Assembly: GCA_016464825.1 (NCBI GenBank)
Contig: JAEKNQ010000044.1
Span: 1-64,000, forward strand
Source: Candidatus Dormiibacter inghamiae
GTDB taxonomy: Bacteria > Chloroflexota > Dormibacteria > Dormibacterales > Dormibacteraceae
Reading direction: 5' to 3'
DNA length: 64,000 nucleotides
This document shows positions 32,816 to 41,531 of the stretch, one piece after another (positions within the stretch are counted from its first letter, which is position 1; each line of letters opens with the position of its first letter). A program made the position numbers and the translations under genes. The notes beneath the pieces were generated by a model. That model was not told where the DNA came from. It saw nothing but the letters and a program-made list of their open reading frames with translations, and searched no databases.

Positions 32816-34403
32816 CGACACCGCTACCGGACCGATTCTCGAGGTTCAGGACCTCGTCTACTCCTTCGGTGGCTTGAGAGCCGTCAACGGAAGCACCTTC
32901 AGCATCAACCGGGGCGGCATCAACGCGCTCATCGGCCCCAACGGGGCGGGCAAGACGACGCTGATCAACGTGGTGGCCGGAGCGCTCAGGGCAGAGTCCG
33001 GGACTGTCCGCTTCAACGGCATGGACATCACCGGCTGGCAGAGCCACCGCGTGGCGCTCCAGGGCTTGATCCGCACCTTTCAGATCTCCCGCGAGCTGGG
33101 CGGCATGACAGTCTTGGAGAACATGCTGATACCCCCGCCACAGCAGTCAGGCGAGAACATCTTCAACGCGATGTTCCGGCCGGGAATGGGTCACCGGCAG
33201 GACAAGATTCTGGTCGAGAAGGCGCTCGCGCGGCTTGACGACTTCGGCCTCTACGACTCCCGCGATCAGTACGCGCGGAATTTGAGCGGCGGCCAGAAGC
33301 GGCTTCTGGAGCTGGCTCGCGGAGTCATGGCCGAGCCCAAGCTGATGGTTTTAGACGAGCCCTTCGCCGGAGTCAACCCGGCGCTCATCGAGCTACTCGA
33401 AGGCCACCTGTTGAAGCTGCGGGACTCCGGCATCACCTTCGTGATGGTCGAGCACAACCTGAACGTGGTCGAGCGCGTCTGCGAACACGTGGTGGTCATG
33501 GCCGAGGGCCGCACGCTGGCCACGGGCAAACTCTCCGAGTTGCGCAAGAACGAGGAGGTCATCACAGCGTATTTGGGCGGCGCGCTGACAGCGCAGCCGA
33601 AGGCCGCCGCAGTCGACGCCCACGTCGTGGGGCACGCCGAGCGCGCCGAGCCGATCCTCAGGGCCAGCGGGCTCACCGCCGGCTACAGCAAGGTGCCGGT
33701 CATCCAGGAGGTCGACGTCCAGGCGGAGCCGGGCAAGGTGGTAGCCATCGTTGGCCCCAACGGTGCCGGCAAGTCGACAATGTTGAAATCCCTGTTCGGG
33801 CTGCTTCGGAACTCCTCTGGTGAGGTCACGCTGGCCGGGACCGAGATCGCCGGCTGGGCCGCCTTCCGCATCGCCCGCAGCGGCATGGCGTACGTGCCGC
33901 AGGTCATCAACGTCTTTCCCAACCTCAGCGTTTTCGAGAACCTGGAGATGGGGGGCTACACCTTGAAGTCGGGCCGCCAGGACCGGGTGGCCGAGGTCTT
34001 GGACATCTTTCCCGACCTGAAGACCGCGCGGGCCAAGAAGGGCGGCAACCTGAGCGGGGGTCAGCGCAACATGCTGGGCATGGCGCGGGCGCTGATGCTC
34101 AACCCGAAGGTGGTGCTGGTCGACGAGCCGACAGCCGGCCTTTCGCCTGCTTACACAGGCATCGTCTGGGAGCAGATCCTCCGCGTCGCCGGCCTGGGAA
34201 CGGCTGTGGTCGTGGTGGAACAGAACGTCGATCTGGCGGTGAACCACGCCGATTGGGTCTACGTCCTCGTGGCCGGCCGGAACCGGCTCGAAGGTCCCGC
34301 CCACGAGGTCGGCCGAGAGGACCTGCCAAGCATCTTTCTGGGCGGGGAGTCGCCCGCCAATCTCGCGGCGGAACCGACAGTTCGGTCAGGGAGTTCTCCT
34401 TGA
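32808..34403 (+). CDS. Fused LivG-LivF ATPase, two ABC domains in one chain
   Basis: 531 residues holding both ATPases normally encoded separately. Domain 1 (about 10-255): Walker A 'GPNGAGKTT', signature 'LSGGQKRLLELARG', Walker B 'LMVLDEPFAGVNP', LivG type. Domain 2 (about 285-515): Walker A 'GPNGAGKST', signature 'LSGGQRNMLGMARA', Walker B 'VVLVDEPTAGLSP', LivF type. Joined by an Ala-rich linker of about 30 residues ('TAQPKAAAVDAHVVG'). TTG start inside livM. The frame is continuous with both motif sets intact, so the fusion is real in this sequence. Confidence 0.9.
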   Translation: MADDTATGPILEVQDLVYSFGGLRAVNGSTFSINRGGINALIGPNGAGKTTLINVVAGALRAESGTVRFNGMDITGWQSHRVALQGLIRTFQISRELGGMTVLENMLIPPPQQSGENIFNAMFRPGMGHRQDKILVEKALARLDDFGLYDSRDQYARNLSGGQKRLLELARGVMAEPKLMVLDEPFAGVNPALIELLEGHLLKLRDSGITFVMVEHNLNVVERVCEHVVVMAEGRTLATGKLSELRKNEEVITAYLGGALTAQPKAAAVDAHVVGHAERAEPILRASGLTAGYSKVPVIQEVDVQAEPGKVVAIVGPNGAGKSTMLKSLFGLLRNSSGEVTLAGTEIAGWAAFRIARSGMAYVPQVINVFPNLSVFENLEMGGYTLKSGRQDRVAEVLDIFPDLKTARAKKGGNLSGGQRNMLGMARALMLNPKVVLVDEPTAGLSPAYTGIVWEQILRVAGLGTAVVVVEQNVDLAVNHADWVYVLVAGRNRLEGPAHEVGREDLPSIFLGGESPANLAAEPTVRSGSSP

Positions 34404-34478
34404 GTGCCCCAACCGCGTTTCGCTTTCCAGACCTTCGGAACGCCGTCCACTTCATAGCGTGAGTAGGAGAACAAGTAG

Positions 34479-35744
34479 ATGTTCGGTAGGAATCGATCGA
34501 GGCTGCTGACAGCGGTCCTCATGACCTTCGGGGTGGTCGCCTGTGGTGGCGGCACCTCGGGCTCAAGCAGCAGCAGCAGCGGCCAGCCGGTGACAATGGC
34601 CGAACTCTTCCCCATGTCCGGCCGCGAAGCCTTCGTCGGGCAGTGGTTCCTGCACGGGGCCAAGGCGGGTGTCTACGACGTCAACAAGAACGGCGGCGTC
34701 ATGGGCGGCCAGATCAAGGAGGTGCTCGCCGACACGGGCGGTGACCCGGTCGACGCAGTGCCGGCTTGGCGCAAGCTGGCGACCCAGAATCCCACCTTCG
34801 AGGTGGGACCTTCCTCGCTCGAGATCCAGGGAGTGATCAAGAACTACGACCCGGCTCATCTGGTTGACTTCATGCAAGGCGGCACTTCGCAGGTCGACCA
34901 CATGCAGTACAAGTACGTGTTTCGCACCACCCCCTCAGACACGACGATCACCGCCGCGATGGCTTACTTCGCAGTCCAGAAGGGCTGGAAGAAGGCAGTA
35001 ACACTGTTCGAGACCACCTCGGACGCGACTGACGAGTTGAACCACGTGACCACCTACTTCAAGCACAACGGTGGCACCATCCAGGACAGCGAGCAGCTCG
35101 CACTCCATCAGAGCTCCTACCGCTCAGAGATCACCAAGGCGTTCGCCAACGGCACTCCTGACGTCGTCTTCGTGAAGAGCGACGCACAAACCGGCGCCAC
35201 GCTGTTCGCGAACATGAAGGAGCTGGGCCACCTGAACGTCCCGCTCGTCTCGGACGATACTGGCAACACAGTCGAGTATGCAAAGGCGGTAGGCTTGGCC
35301 GACGCCAGCAAGTACCTGTACGGTGTGGCTGGCGCCCCTGGCACCGGTGAGGCCTGGAAGCACTACCTCCAGGACTACCAAGCGGTCTGGAACTCCGACA
35401 AGCCTGTCGAGCTGTCGCAGAACACCTACGACGCAACCATCATCGCCTCCCTTGCCATGACCGAGGCCAAAACGACAGACGGCAAGGTGTGGGTCGACCA
35501 CATCAAGAAGGTCAGCAATCCCGGCGGCACCAAGTGCTACACGTATGCGTCCTGTGTGCAGTTGCTGAAGGATGGCAAGAAGATCAACTTCGAGGGCGCC
35601 TCAGGGCCCCAGGACTTCAACCAGTACAACAACACCTTCGGCGACTGGGACATCGTCCAGTTCAACGCGGACGCTTCTGCGACGACCACAGTCCTCCACG
35701 TTGGCGCCGACGCGGTAGCGAAGGTCTCGGCCGCCGGCGGTTAG
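34479..35744 (+). CDS. livK: ABC transporter substrate-binding lipoprotein, LivK type
   Basis: 421 residues. Signal peptide with lipobox 'GVVAC' (C22) followed by a Gly/Ser linker. The periplasmic-binding fold (Peripla_BP_6) begins 'VTMAELFPMSGREAFVGQWFLHGAKAGVYDVNKNGGVMGG'-type block and includes 'KKAVTLFETTSDA', 'DVVFVKSDAQTGATLFANMKELG' and 'QNTYDATIIASLAM'. AGGAG at 34465-34469 is nine bases before the ATG. Ligand unknown; expected to be a carboxylate or amide rather than necessarily an amino acid. Confidence 0.9.
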   Translation: MFGRNRSRLLTAVLMTFGVVACGGGTSGSSSSSSGQPVTMAELFPMSGREAFVGQWFLHGAKAGVYDVNKNGGVMGGQIKEVLADTGGDPVDAVPAWRKLATQNPTFEVGPSSLEIQGVIKNYDPAHLVDFMQGGTSQVDHMQYKYVFRTTPSDTTITAAMAYFAVQKGWKKAVTLFETTSDATDELNHVTTYFKHNGGTIQDSEQLALHQSSYRSEITKAFANGTPDVVFVKSDAQTGATLFANMKELGHLNVPLVSDDTGNTVEYAKAVGLADASKYLYGVAGAPGTGEAWKHYLQDYQAVWNSDKPVELSQNTYDATIIASLAMTEAKTTDGKVWVDHIKKVSNPGGTKCYTYASCVQLLKDGKKINFEGASGPQDFNQYNNTFGDWDIVQFNADASATTTVLHVGADAVAKVSAAGG

Positions 35745-35781
35745 AACTAGCGTTTAGAGGTCTGAGACCTCGGAACTGGAG

Positions 35782-35820
35782 GGCTTCCGGTGACCGCGCC
35801 GCCGGAAGCCTTCTCTATTT
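35782..35820 (+). terminator. Rho-independent terminator after livK
   Basis: GGCTTCCGG (35782-35790) pairs perfectly with CCGGAAGCC (35802-35810), followed by the T-rich TTCTCTATTT. It ends the GntR-to-livK transcript. Confidence 0.85.
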
Positions 35821-36218
35821 GCCCTCGGCGACCAGCCTGCCGGCAAAACCGAGCCGACCGGCCAGCCCGTCCAGCTGCTCGACCAGCTCGTCAGAGACGG
35901 GTACCGCCGGCCACCGCCCGGTCCTCGCGCGTCTTCTGCTCGACCTCACCGGGGAGGAGGACTTGGGCCCCCTGAGCGGTCGGCGCCCTATCGGAGCTGA
36001 GCGACCAGCTTCTCGACGCTCTCCAGGAAGCGCTCGGGGTCCACGAACAGGTCAGGCCTGACACGTATCAGGAGGTGGCCGACCCCGCCTGCCAAGTGAC
36101 TGTGGGCGCGGGCGTCCAGCCCGAAGCGGGAGCCAGTGAGGACGCCTGTCAGAATCTCCAGCATCACTGAAAGGACATAGCCCTTGTGGCCGACAGCGCC
36201 GTTCTTCGGGTTATCCAA
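35815..36218 (-). pseudogene. Decayed Ldh/MDH-type (malate/L-lactate dehydrogenase family) C-terminal remnant
   Basis: Reading leftward, the frame from 36218 gives 'GHKGYVLSVMLEILTGVLTGS' and 'GHLLIRVRPDLFVDPERFLESVEKL', the C-terminal region of Ldh-family NAD(P)H dehydrogenases, then a stop at 35988. The following sequence continues as 'VLLPGEVEQKTREDRAVAGG' in the same frame and then, after a shift, 'SDELVEQLDGLAGRLGF' to a stop at 35815, which is the rest of the same domain. N-terminal two thirds are missing. Its end lies on the livK terminator. Confidence 0.6.
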
Positions 36219-36410
36219 ACCACTTGAAGAAGCTTGGGATGTCGGCTTCGGCGTAGGCTATCCGGTCCCGGACATCCTGCGACACGATGACCTCGCAAGG
36301 CGAGGGCGGCCGGTGCGGAACTCAGGGCGCTGCGCAGGACGGGCTCGGGGGCCGCCCCTACCGTCTCCCAGGTCTGCCCCTCCTATCACCTCGCCATCGG
36401 ACAGGAAGCC
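36219..36410. other. Non-coding, probably part of the decayed Ldh locus
   Basis: No intact gene. The minus strand has a short protein-like tail 'SQDVRDRIAYAEADIPSFF' ending in KWFG and a stop just before the Ldh remnant, of unknown origin. Likely degraded material. Confidence 0.3.
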
Positions 36411-36869
36411 TCAGAGCTGAGCGGTTGTCTTCCCCGAGCGGTGAAACAATGGCGGAACCCTCGCCCAGAGCTGCCAGGCGCCCCCGCCTCTTAGCGTGAA
36501 GAGGGCGCAGAAAATCCCCAGAAGTAGCGGTAGAACGATGTACTGGCCGCCGTCCTTGGTGCCAGCGAACCCAAAAGCCGCCAGCATGTCGACCAGGAGC
36601 AGGGCCGCGACCGGGACGGCGGCGACGCCCACCACCAACAGGATGCCACCGATGGTCTCTAGGAGGCCAACGGCGAAGACGGAGAGGCCCGGAAACGGGA
36701 CCTGCCAGTGCTCGAAGCTCGGAACATAGGAGGCGTGTTGGATCAGCTTGGGCAACCCAGCGGAGGCGAAGAAGAGTCCAACCAGTATGCGGGCGGCGGC
36801 CAGGAGCCACGATGGCCATCGAGCGATCCGACTGGTTGTGGGAGACGCCGCTGACGAATTGTTGCTCAT
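36411..36869 (-). CDS. DoxX-family membrane protein
   Basis: 152 residues with four hydrophobic helices. The N-terminal 'ARILVGLFFASAGLPKLIQH' and 'VGLLETIGGILLVVG' blocks are DoxX signatures. Family members are linked to thiosulfate:quinone oxidation or redox stress, but this one has no partner gene. An in-frame start at 36869; the first 20 residues are Ser/Thr-rich and variable. Confidence 0.83.
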   Translation of the reverse strand: MSNNSSAASPTTSRIARWPSWLLAAARILVGLFFASAGLPKLIQHASYVPSFEHWQVPFPGLSVFAVGLLETIGGILLVVGVAAVPVAALLLVDMLAAFGFAGTKDGGQYIVLPLLLGIFCALFTLRGGGAWQLWARVPPLFHRSGKTTAQL

Positions 36870-36947
36870 GGGCGAACCTCCTAATGTTGAAGAAACGCTG
36901 CGGCAGGGAGTCTAGACCAGTGTCTCGTCTACTCGGGATAGGACGAT

Positions 36948-38159
36948 CTAGGCGAGCTCGACTTCAGCTGTCGGGATCGACTCCCGAGAGGCTGACATGA
37001 TCACCATGGCTGTGGCAAGGAAGGCGGCGAGCAACACCCAGGCCAGCCTGAACGATCCTGTGAGATCGGCCACGAGGCCGAAGACGAAGGGCCCGGCGAG
37101 GATGCCAGGCTGCTGGATCATCAGCCCGATGCCCACGTTGCGGCCCTCAGTGCCCGGCCGAGCGAGCTCGGAAAGGTAGGAGATCTGGACCCCGTTCCAG
37201 CCGACCGCTCCGGCAGCCGCGACCAGGATGGCAGGGAGCAGCACCGCGAGCGGCGCGCTGGCGGGCAGAGCGGCCAGGAGCAGGCTGCCGACGGCCCCAG
37301 TGGCCGCGGCGAGGAGGAGGGCTGTCCGGCGGCTGCCGCCAAGCAGCCTATCGCTGACGACTCCCCAAAGGACGCGTGCCCCGGCACCCCCCAGCTGGGC
37401 TATGGCGAGGAAGCCGGCAGAGGTCGTGAGGCTGAGTCGGCGGTCGTGGACCAGGTAGGAAACGAGGTAGGTCAGCAGGCTCATCTGCGCCGCCACCAGG
37501 AAGACACCGCCAGCGGATGCGATGGCGCTGTCTCGATTGAAGACGCTGACCAAGCCGCGCTTTGACCCTTCCACGCGCTCGACTGCTTCCGCCGAGCGGT
37601 ACACCACCAGAGCGATGAGCGCCACAACTATCGAGATCAGGCCTGCCACCACCATCGCCGACCGCCAGCCGCGGCCGATAGCGATGCTGGGCAGGATGAG
37701 GGCGGCGAAGAAGAAGCCGAAGGGGACGCCCGTCTGGCGGATGCTCATGACCATGCCCCGCAGCCTGAGCGGAAAGGCGCGCCGCACAGCCACGCTGCCG
37801 GCCGGTGTGGGTGTCGCCACGCCCACGCCCATCACCACCAGCACCAGCAGCAGCATCCAGAAGTTGAGGGAAATCGCTGCCGCCATGGCAGCTGCGCCGG
37901 CGAGGAGACCTCCCAGCACCAGCACCAAGCGGTCGCCGAGGGCGTCCACCACCAGACCCGCAAGTGCGATGGTGAGAAAGCCGCCGACGAACGAGAAGTT
38001 GACCACTACCCCCGCCTCCGCGTAGGTCAGGCGAAACTCGTCCTTGACGAAGGGGAGCAGCACAGCCAACGCCGCCGCCACTATCGAGATCGCCGTTTGG
38101 ACGGCGAGTGCCACAGCAAGGATCGTCCAACGGGGTGATGCTCTCCGCCCGGTCCTCAC
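36948..38159 (-). CDS. Major facilitator superfamily transporter
   Basis: 403 residues, 12 predicted membrane helices. The loop 2-3 motif appears as 'GLVVDALGDRLVLVLGG' (GxxxDxxGxR), and the second-half equivalent as 'GVVSDRLLGGSRRTALLL'. Family-typical carboxylate or drug carrier; the substrate is not readable. It ends the leftward IclR-containing transcription unit and is two bases from the iclR-type gene, suggesting it is an importer for the same pathway. Confidence 0.87.
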   Translation of the reverse strand: MRTGRRASPRWTILAVALAVQTAISIVAAALAVLLPFVKDEFRLTYAEAGVVVNFSFVGGFLTIALAGLVVDALGDRLVLVLGGLLAGAAAMAAAISLNFWMLLLVLVVMGVGVATPTPAGSVAVRRAFPLRLRGMVMSIRQTGVPFGFFFAALILPSIAIGRGWRSAMVVAGLISIVVALIALVVYRSAEAVERVEGSKRGLVSVFNRDSAIASAGGVFLVAAQMSLLTYLVSYLVHDRRLSLTTSAGFLAIAQLGGAGARVLWGVVSDRLLGGSRRTALLLAAATGAVGSLLLAALPASAPLAVLLPAILVAAAGAVGWNGVQISYLSELARPGTEGRNVGIGLMIQQPGILAGPFVFGLVADLTGSFRLAWVLLAAFLATAMVIMSASRESIPTAEVELA

Positions 38160-38161
38160 AG

Positions 38162-38953
38162 TCAGAGCTCGGCGACGACCGGAGCTGGAGAGATGCCGTC
38201 GGCGGAGCCGGTCAGAGCGGCAGCCATCTGCTGCACCGCCTCCTTCAGGACTGAGGCGAACTCCGCGACGCGGTCATCGCTGAAGCGAGATGTCGGCCCT
38301 GAGACCGCCAACGCAGCTGCGACGCCACCTCGCCCGTCAGAGATAGGGGCGGCCACTGAAGAGGCGCCGCGCTCGCGCTCGTCGCGGCTGACCGCATAGC
38401 CCTGGGCTCGAATTTGCCTCAACTCGACCGCGAGGCCGGCGCTGAAGTCCTCCTCGCGGCCCGCCGCACTCAGCACTGACTCGAAGAAGTCTCGGTCGCG
38501 ATGCGCGAGAAGAAGCTTGCCGGACGCACCCGCCCAGAGCGGCAGCCTGACGCCGATCGGGATCACGAATCGGATGTGCTGAGGCCCTTGCTTCTGGGCG
38601 ACGCAGACTCTTGTCAGCCCCTCCAGGACGTAGAGGTTGACTGTCTCCCGGGTTTGGGCGCGGACGGCTTCCATGGTCGCATCGGCTGCCACCGGAAGCC
38701 GCCAGGCGACCGACACCGCGCGGGAAAGCCTGATCAGAACTGGTCCCAGACAGAACCTGCCGTCACCGCGGCGAAAGAGGAAGCCGTTGCGGGCGAGGGT
38801 CTGGATGAGGCGAAGCGCTGTGGTCTTGGGCAGATCAGCCCGAAGAAGCAGCTCGGTCAGACTGCAAATCGCGTGTTCCTCGTCGAACGCAGCGAGGATC
38901 TGGAGGGCTCGGCTGACGCTGCGCACCGATTCACCGGCAGCGGGCTGGATCAT
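38162..38953 (-). CDS. IclR-family transcriptional regulator
   Basis: 263 residues. N-terminal winged helix ('SVSRALQILAAFDEEHAICSLTELLLRADLPKTTALRLIQTLARNGFLFR', about 10-60) and a C-terminal IclR effector domain ('LPLWAGASGKLLLAHRD', 'GYAVSRDERERGASSVAAPI'). Overlaps the CoA-transferase gene by 4 bases (ATGA). Likely regulates the divergent operons around 40.2 kb. Confidence 0.9.
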   Translation of the reverse strand: MIQPAAGESVRSVSRALQILAAFDEEHAICSLTELLLRADLPKTTALRLIQTLARNGFLFRRGDGRFCLGPVLIRLSRAVSVAWRLPVAADATMEAVRAQTRETVNLYVLEGLTRVCVAQKQGPQHIRFVIPIGVRLPLWAGASGKLLLAHRDRDFFESVLSAAGREEDFSAGLAVELRQIRAQGYAVSRDERERGASSVAAPISDGRGGVAAALAVSGPTSRFSDDRVAEFASVLKEAVQQMAAALTGSADGISPAPVVAEL

Positions 38954-40187
38954 GGAGCCGGCGCGCCCGCTCGGTCCAGCCCGATCACCCCCAACGCGCT
39001 GAGGCGGTCGAGCTCCTCCTCGGTCAGGCCGAGCTCTGAGCCGAGCACGGCGGCCGTGTGCTCTCCGACCCGCGGCCCATGCCAGCGCACCTGGCTCGGA
39101 GCCTCCAAGTAGCGTGGGACGAAGCCGGGCATCAGAATCTGCCCCACCGACTTCGGACCGTCCGTCTCGACGATCATCTCGCGGGCGCGGAACTGAGGGT
39201 CCTGGACGATGTCGGCAATGCTGTAGACAGGGGCGGCAGGGACCTCCGCCCGATTCAGCAGCTCCCAGATCTTCTCCACCGACTGCTGGATCGTCCAGCC
39301 GGTGATGATCGCGTCGAGTGCTTCCGAGTTGGCCCGCCGCGCCTGGTTGTTCTCGAACCTCGGATCGCTCGTCAGGTAAGGCATGCCGATGGCGGCGGCG
39401 AAGCGGACGAAGATCGACTCGCCGTTGGCGCCGATTGTGATGAACCTGCCATCGGCTGTCGCGTAGCTATTGGAGGGGGCCGCGCCGGGCAGCGCGTTTC
39501 CCATCCGCTCGCGGACCACACCGCTGTAGCCATACTCGGGAAGCGTGCCCTCGAGAAGGCTGAAAACCGCCTCGTAGAGCGCGACGTCGACTACCTCGCC
39601 GCGGCCTGTCAAGTCGCGCCGACGCAGCGCGGCCAGCGTTCCGATGGTCGCATAGAGGGCGGCGATCGCGTCACCAATGCTGACGCCCATCTTGAGAGGG
39701 GGTCGGTCGGGGAAGCCGGTGACGTAGCGCAGGCCGCCCATCGACTCGCCTGTGCTGCCGTAGCCAGGGCGGTCGCGGTAGGGCCCGTCCTGGCCGAAGC
39801 CGGAGATCCGCACCAGCACTAGCGCGGGTTTGCCTTCCGCAGGACGTCCGGGCCGAGACCCCACGATTCGAGGCGGCCGGCCCGGAAGTTCTCGACCACC
39901 ACGTCGACCCTCTCCGCCAGCTGGCGCACCAGCTCTTGCCCGATGTGCGAGCGCAGGTCGATAGCTATCGACTCCTTGTTTCGGGACTGGACGAACGACC
40001 AAAGTGATCCCTCGTCGCTGAGAACGCTCCAGTTGCGAAGAGGGTCGCCAGTGCCCGGGGGCTCGATCTTCAGCACGCGCGCGCCCATATCGGCCAGCTG
40101 GCGGGTGCAGAAGGGACCTGCGATGAGCGAGCCGAGCTCGAGGACGCGAAGACCCGCGAGCTGCCCCGAGGACTCCTCGCTCATCAA
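38950..40187 (-). pseudogene. CaiB/BaiF family CoA-transferase, frameshifted by one base
   Basis: The N-terminal part (start 40187) is intact: 'LRVLELGSLIAGPFCTRQLADMGARVLKIEPPGTGD', 'VVENFRAGRLESWGLGPDVL', then K-A-N-P-R and a TAG near 39819. The next frame resumes exactly there with 'LVLVRISGFGQDGPYRDRPGYGSTGESMGG' and runs to a normal C-terminus at 38950. One extra C in CGCGCTAG gives the family sequence N-P-R-L-V-L-V. So a single missing base breaks an otherwise complete 412-residue protein; either a fresh mutation or a sequencing error. Confidence 0.85.
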
Positions 40188-40328
40188 ACCACCGTACCAC
40201 CAGGCGGTCTTGATCTTCCGCTATCTGGATCATGTAGCATGCTTGTGCACGCCACAGTGCTGTGACGTGGATTCCCTCATCGGTCATCCGGTCCACTGTG
40301 TGGATCCTGTGTCGCGAGGTCAGCACCC
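40188..40328. promoter_or_regulatory. Divergent intergenic region with short palindromes
   Basis: Between two CoA-transferase genes transcribed apart. CACAG-TG-CTGTG (40253-40264) and the imperfect GTCCAC-TGT-GTGGAT (about 40291-40305) are candidate IclR-type sites. GAGGT lies about nine bases before the rightward ATG at 40329. No strong promoter hexamers recognised. Confidence 0.4.
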
Positions 40329-41531
40329 ATGTCGGAAACCGGTCAACTGCCCCTCCAAGGCGTCAGGGTGGTCGACGCGGCGACCCTGATGGCTGCACCC
40401 TGGTCGGCGTCCTATCTGGGCGAGTTCGGTGCCGACGTGATCAAGGTCGAGCAGCCGAAGATCGGCGATCACCAGCGCGCCTGGGGCAGCAGGCGGCAGG
40501 GCATTCCGCTCATGTGGAAGTCGCTTTCGCGCAACAAGCGCTCACTCACCCTAGATCTCCGCCAGCCTCAGGGCGCCGATGTGTTCCGCCGGCTGATCGC
40601 CACCGCTGATGTGCTGATCGAGAACTTCCGACCCGGCACGCTGGAGCGCTGGGGCTTGGGCCCTGACGAGCTGCTGGCGCTCAACCCCCGGCTGGTCATC
40701 CTCCGGGTCACCGGCTACGGACAGACGGGCCCCTACAGCGCCCAGCCTGGGTTCGGCACCCTGGCCGAGGGGTTCTCAGGCTTTTCCCACGTGGTGGGGG
40801 AGGCGGATGGGCCGCCGACGCTGGCGAACCTGCCGCTCGGCGACGGGGTCGCAGGCATCACTGGCGCCTACGCCATCATGGTCGCCCTCTTCGGACGCGG
40901 CAACAACAACGGGCGCGGCCAGGTCATCGACCTCTCGCTCTACGAGCCTCTCTTCCGGCTTCTGGAGCCGGCGCTGCTCGACTTCGACCAGCTCGGCGTG
41001 GCGTCGAACCGGATCGGCAACCGCAGCAGCCACGTGGCTCCCCGCAACACGTACTGCTGCGCAGACGGCCAGTGGGTGTCGCTCTCGGCGAGCACTCAGA
41101 GGATCTGGGAACGCCTCTGTGAAGCGATGGGCAGGCCAGACTTGGCGACCGACCCGCGCTTTGCCGGCAACGAGCTGCGGATCGAGAACATCGAGGCGCT
41201 GGATGCTGAGATCGCCGCCTGGATGGCGGCCCACCGGCGGCCCGAAGTGATCCGCCTGATGAACGCGGCCCAGGTCGCGGTGGGGCCGATCTACGACATC
41301 CCGACCATCTTCGAGGACCCCCACTTCGCGGCCCGGGAGGACCTGGCCGAGGTGCACGATGAGGATCTGGGAACCATGCGGCTCGCCAACGTAGTGCCGC
41401 GTTTCAGCGTCACGCCGGGTCGGATCAAGAGCACAGGGCCGGCGCTGGGCGCCCATACCGACGAGGTGCTCGGCGAGCTGGGCCTCAGCGCCAAGGAGAT
41501 CGCAAGCCTGCGCGAGGCAGGAATCGTATGA
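40329..41531 (+). CDS. CaiB/BaiF family CoA-transferase
   Basis: 400 residues. 'VVDAATLMAAPWSASYLGEFGADVIKVEQPKIGDHQ', 'NFRPGTLERWGLGPDELLALNP', 'VTGYGQTGPYSAQPGFGTLAEGFSGF'. The acidic-residue segment is 'VIDLSLYEPLF' (Glu). Paralogue of the gene at 28673 with long shared strings, so one cluster may have arisen by duplication of the other. Heads an operon with MmgE/PrpD, an isocitrate-lyase-family enzyme and an HMG-CoA-lyase-like enzyme. Confidence 0.9.
   Translation: MSETGQLPLQGVRVVDAATLMAAPWSASYLGEFGADVIKVEQPKIGDHQRAWGSRRQGIPLMWKSLSRNKRSLTLDLRQPQGADVFRRLIATADVLIENFRPGTLERWGLGPDELLALNPRLVILRVTGYGQTGPYSAQPGFGTLAEGFSGFSHVVGEADGPPTLANLPLGDGVAGITGAYAIMVALFGRGNNNGRGQVIDLSLYEPLFRLLEPALLDFDQLGVASNRIGNRSSHVAPRNTYCCADGQWVSLSASTQRIWERLCEAMGRPDLATDPRFAGNELRIENIEALDAEIAAWMAAHRRPEVIRLMNAAQVAVGPIYDIPTIFEDPHFAAREDLAEVHDEDLGTMRLANVVPRFSVTPGRIKSTGPALGAHTDEVLGELGLSAKEIASLREAGIV

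Noticed and set aside
40188-40326. Extension of the leftward CoA-transferase frame to 40326
   Set aside because: The frame used upstream of 39820 is not the family frame; the real N-terminus is the overlapping ORF starting at 40187.
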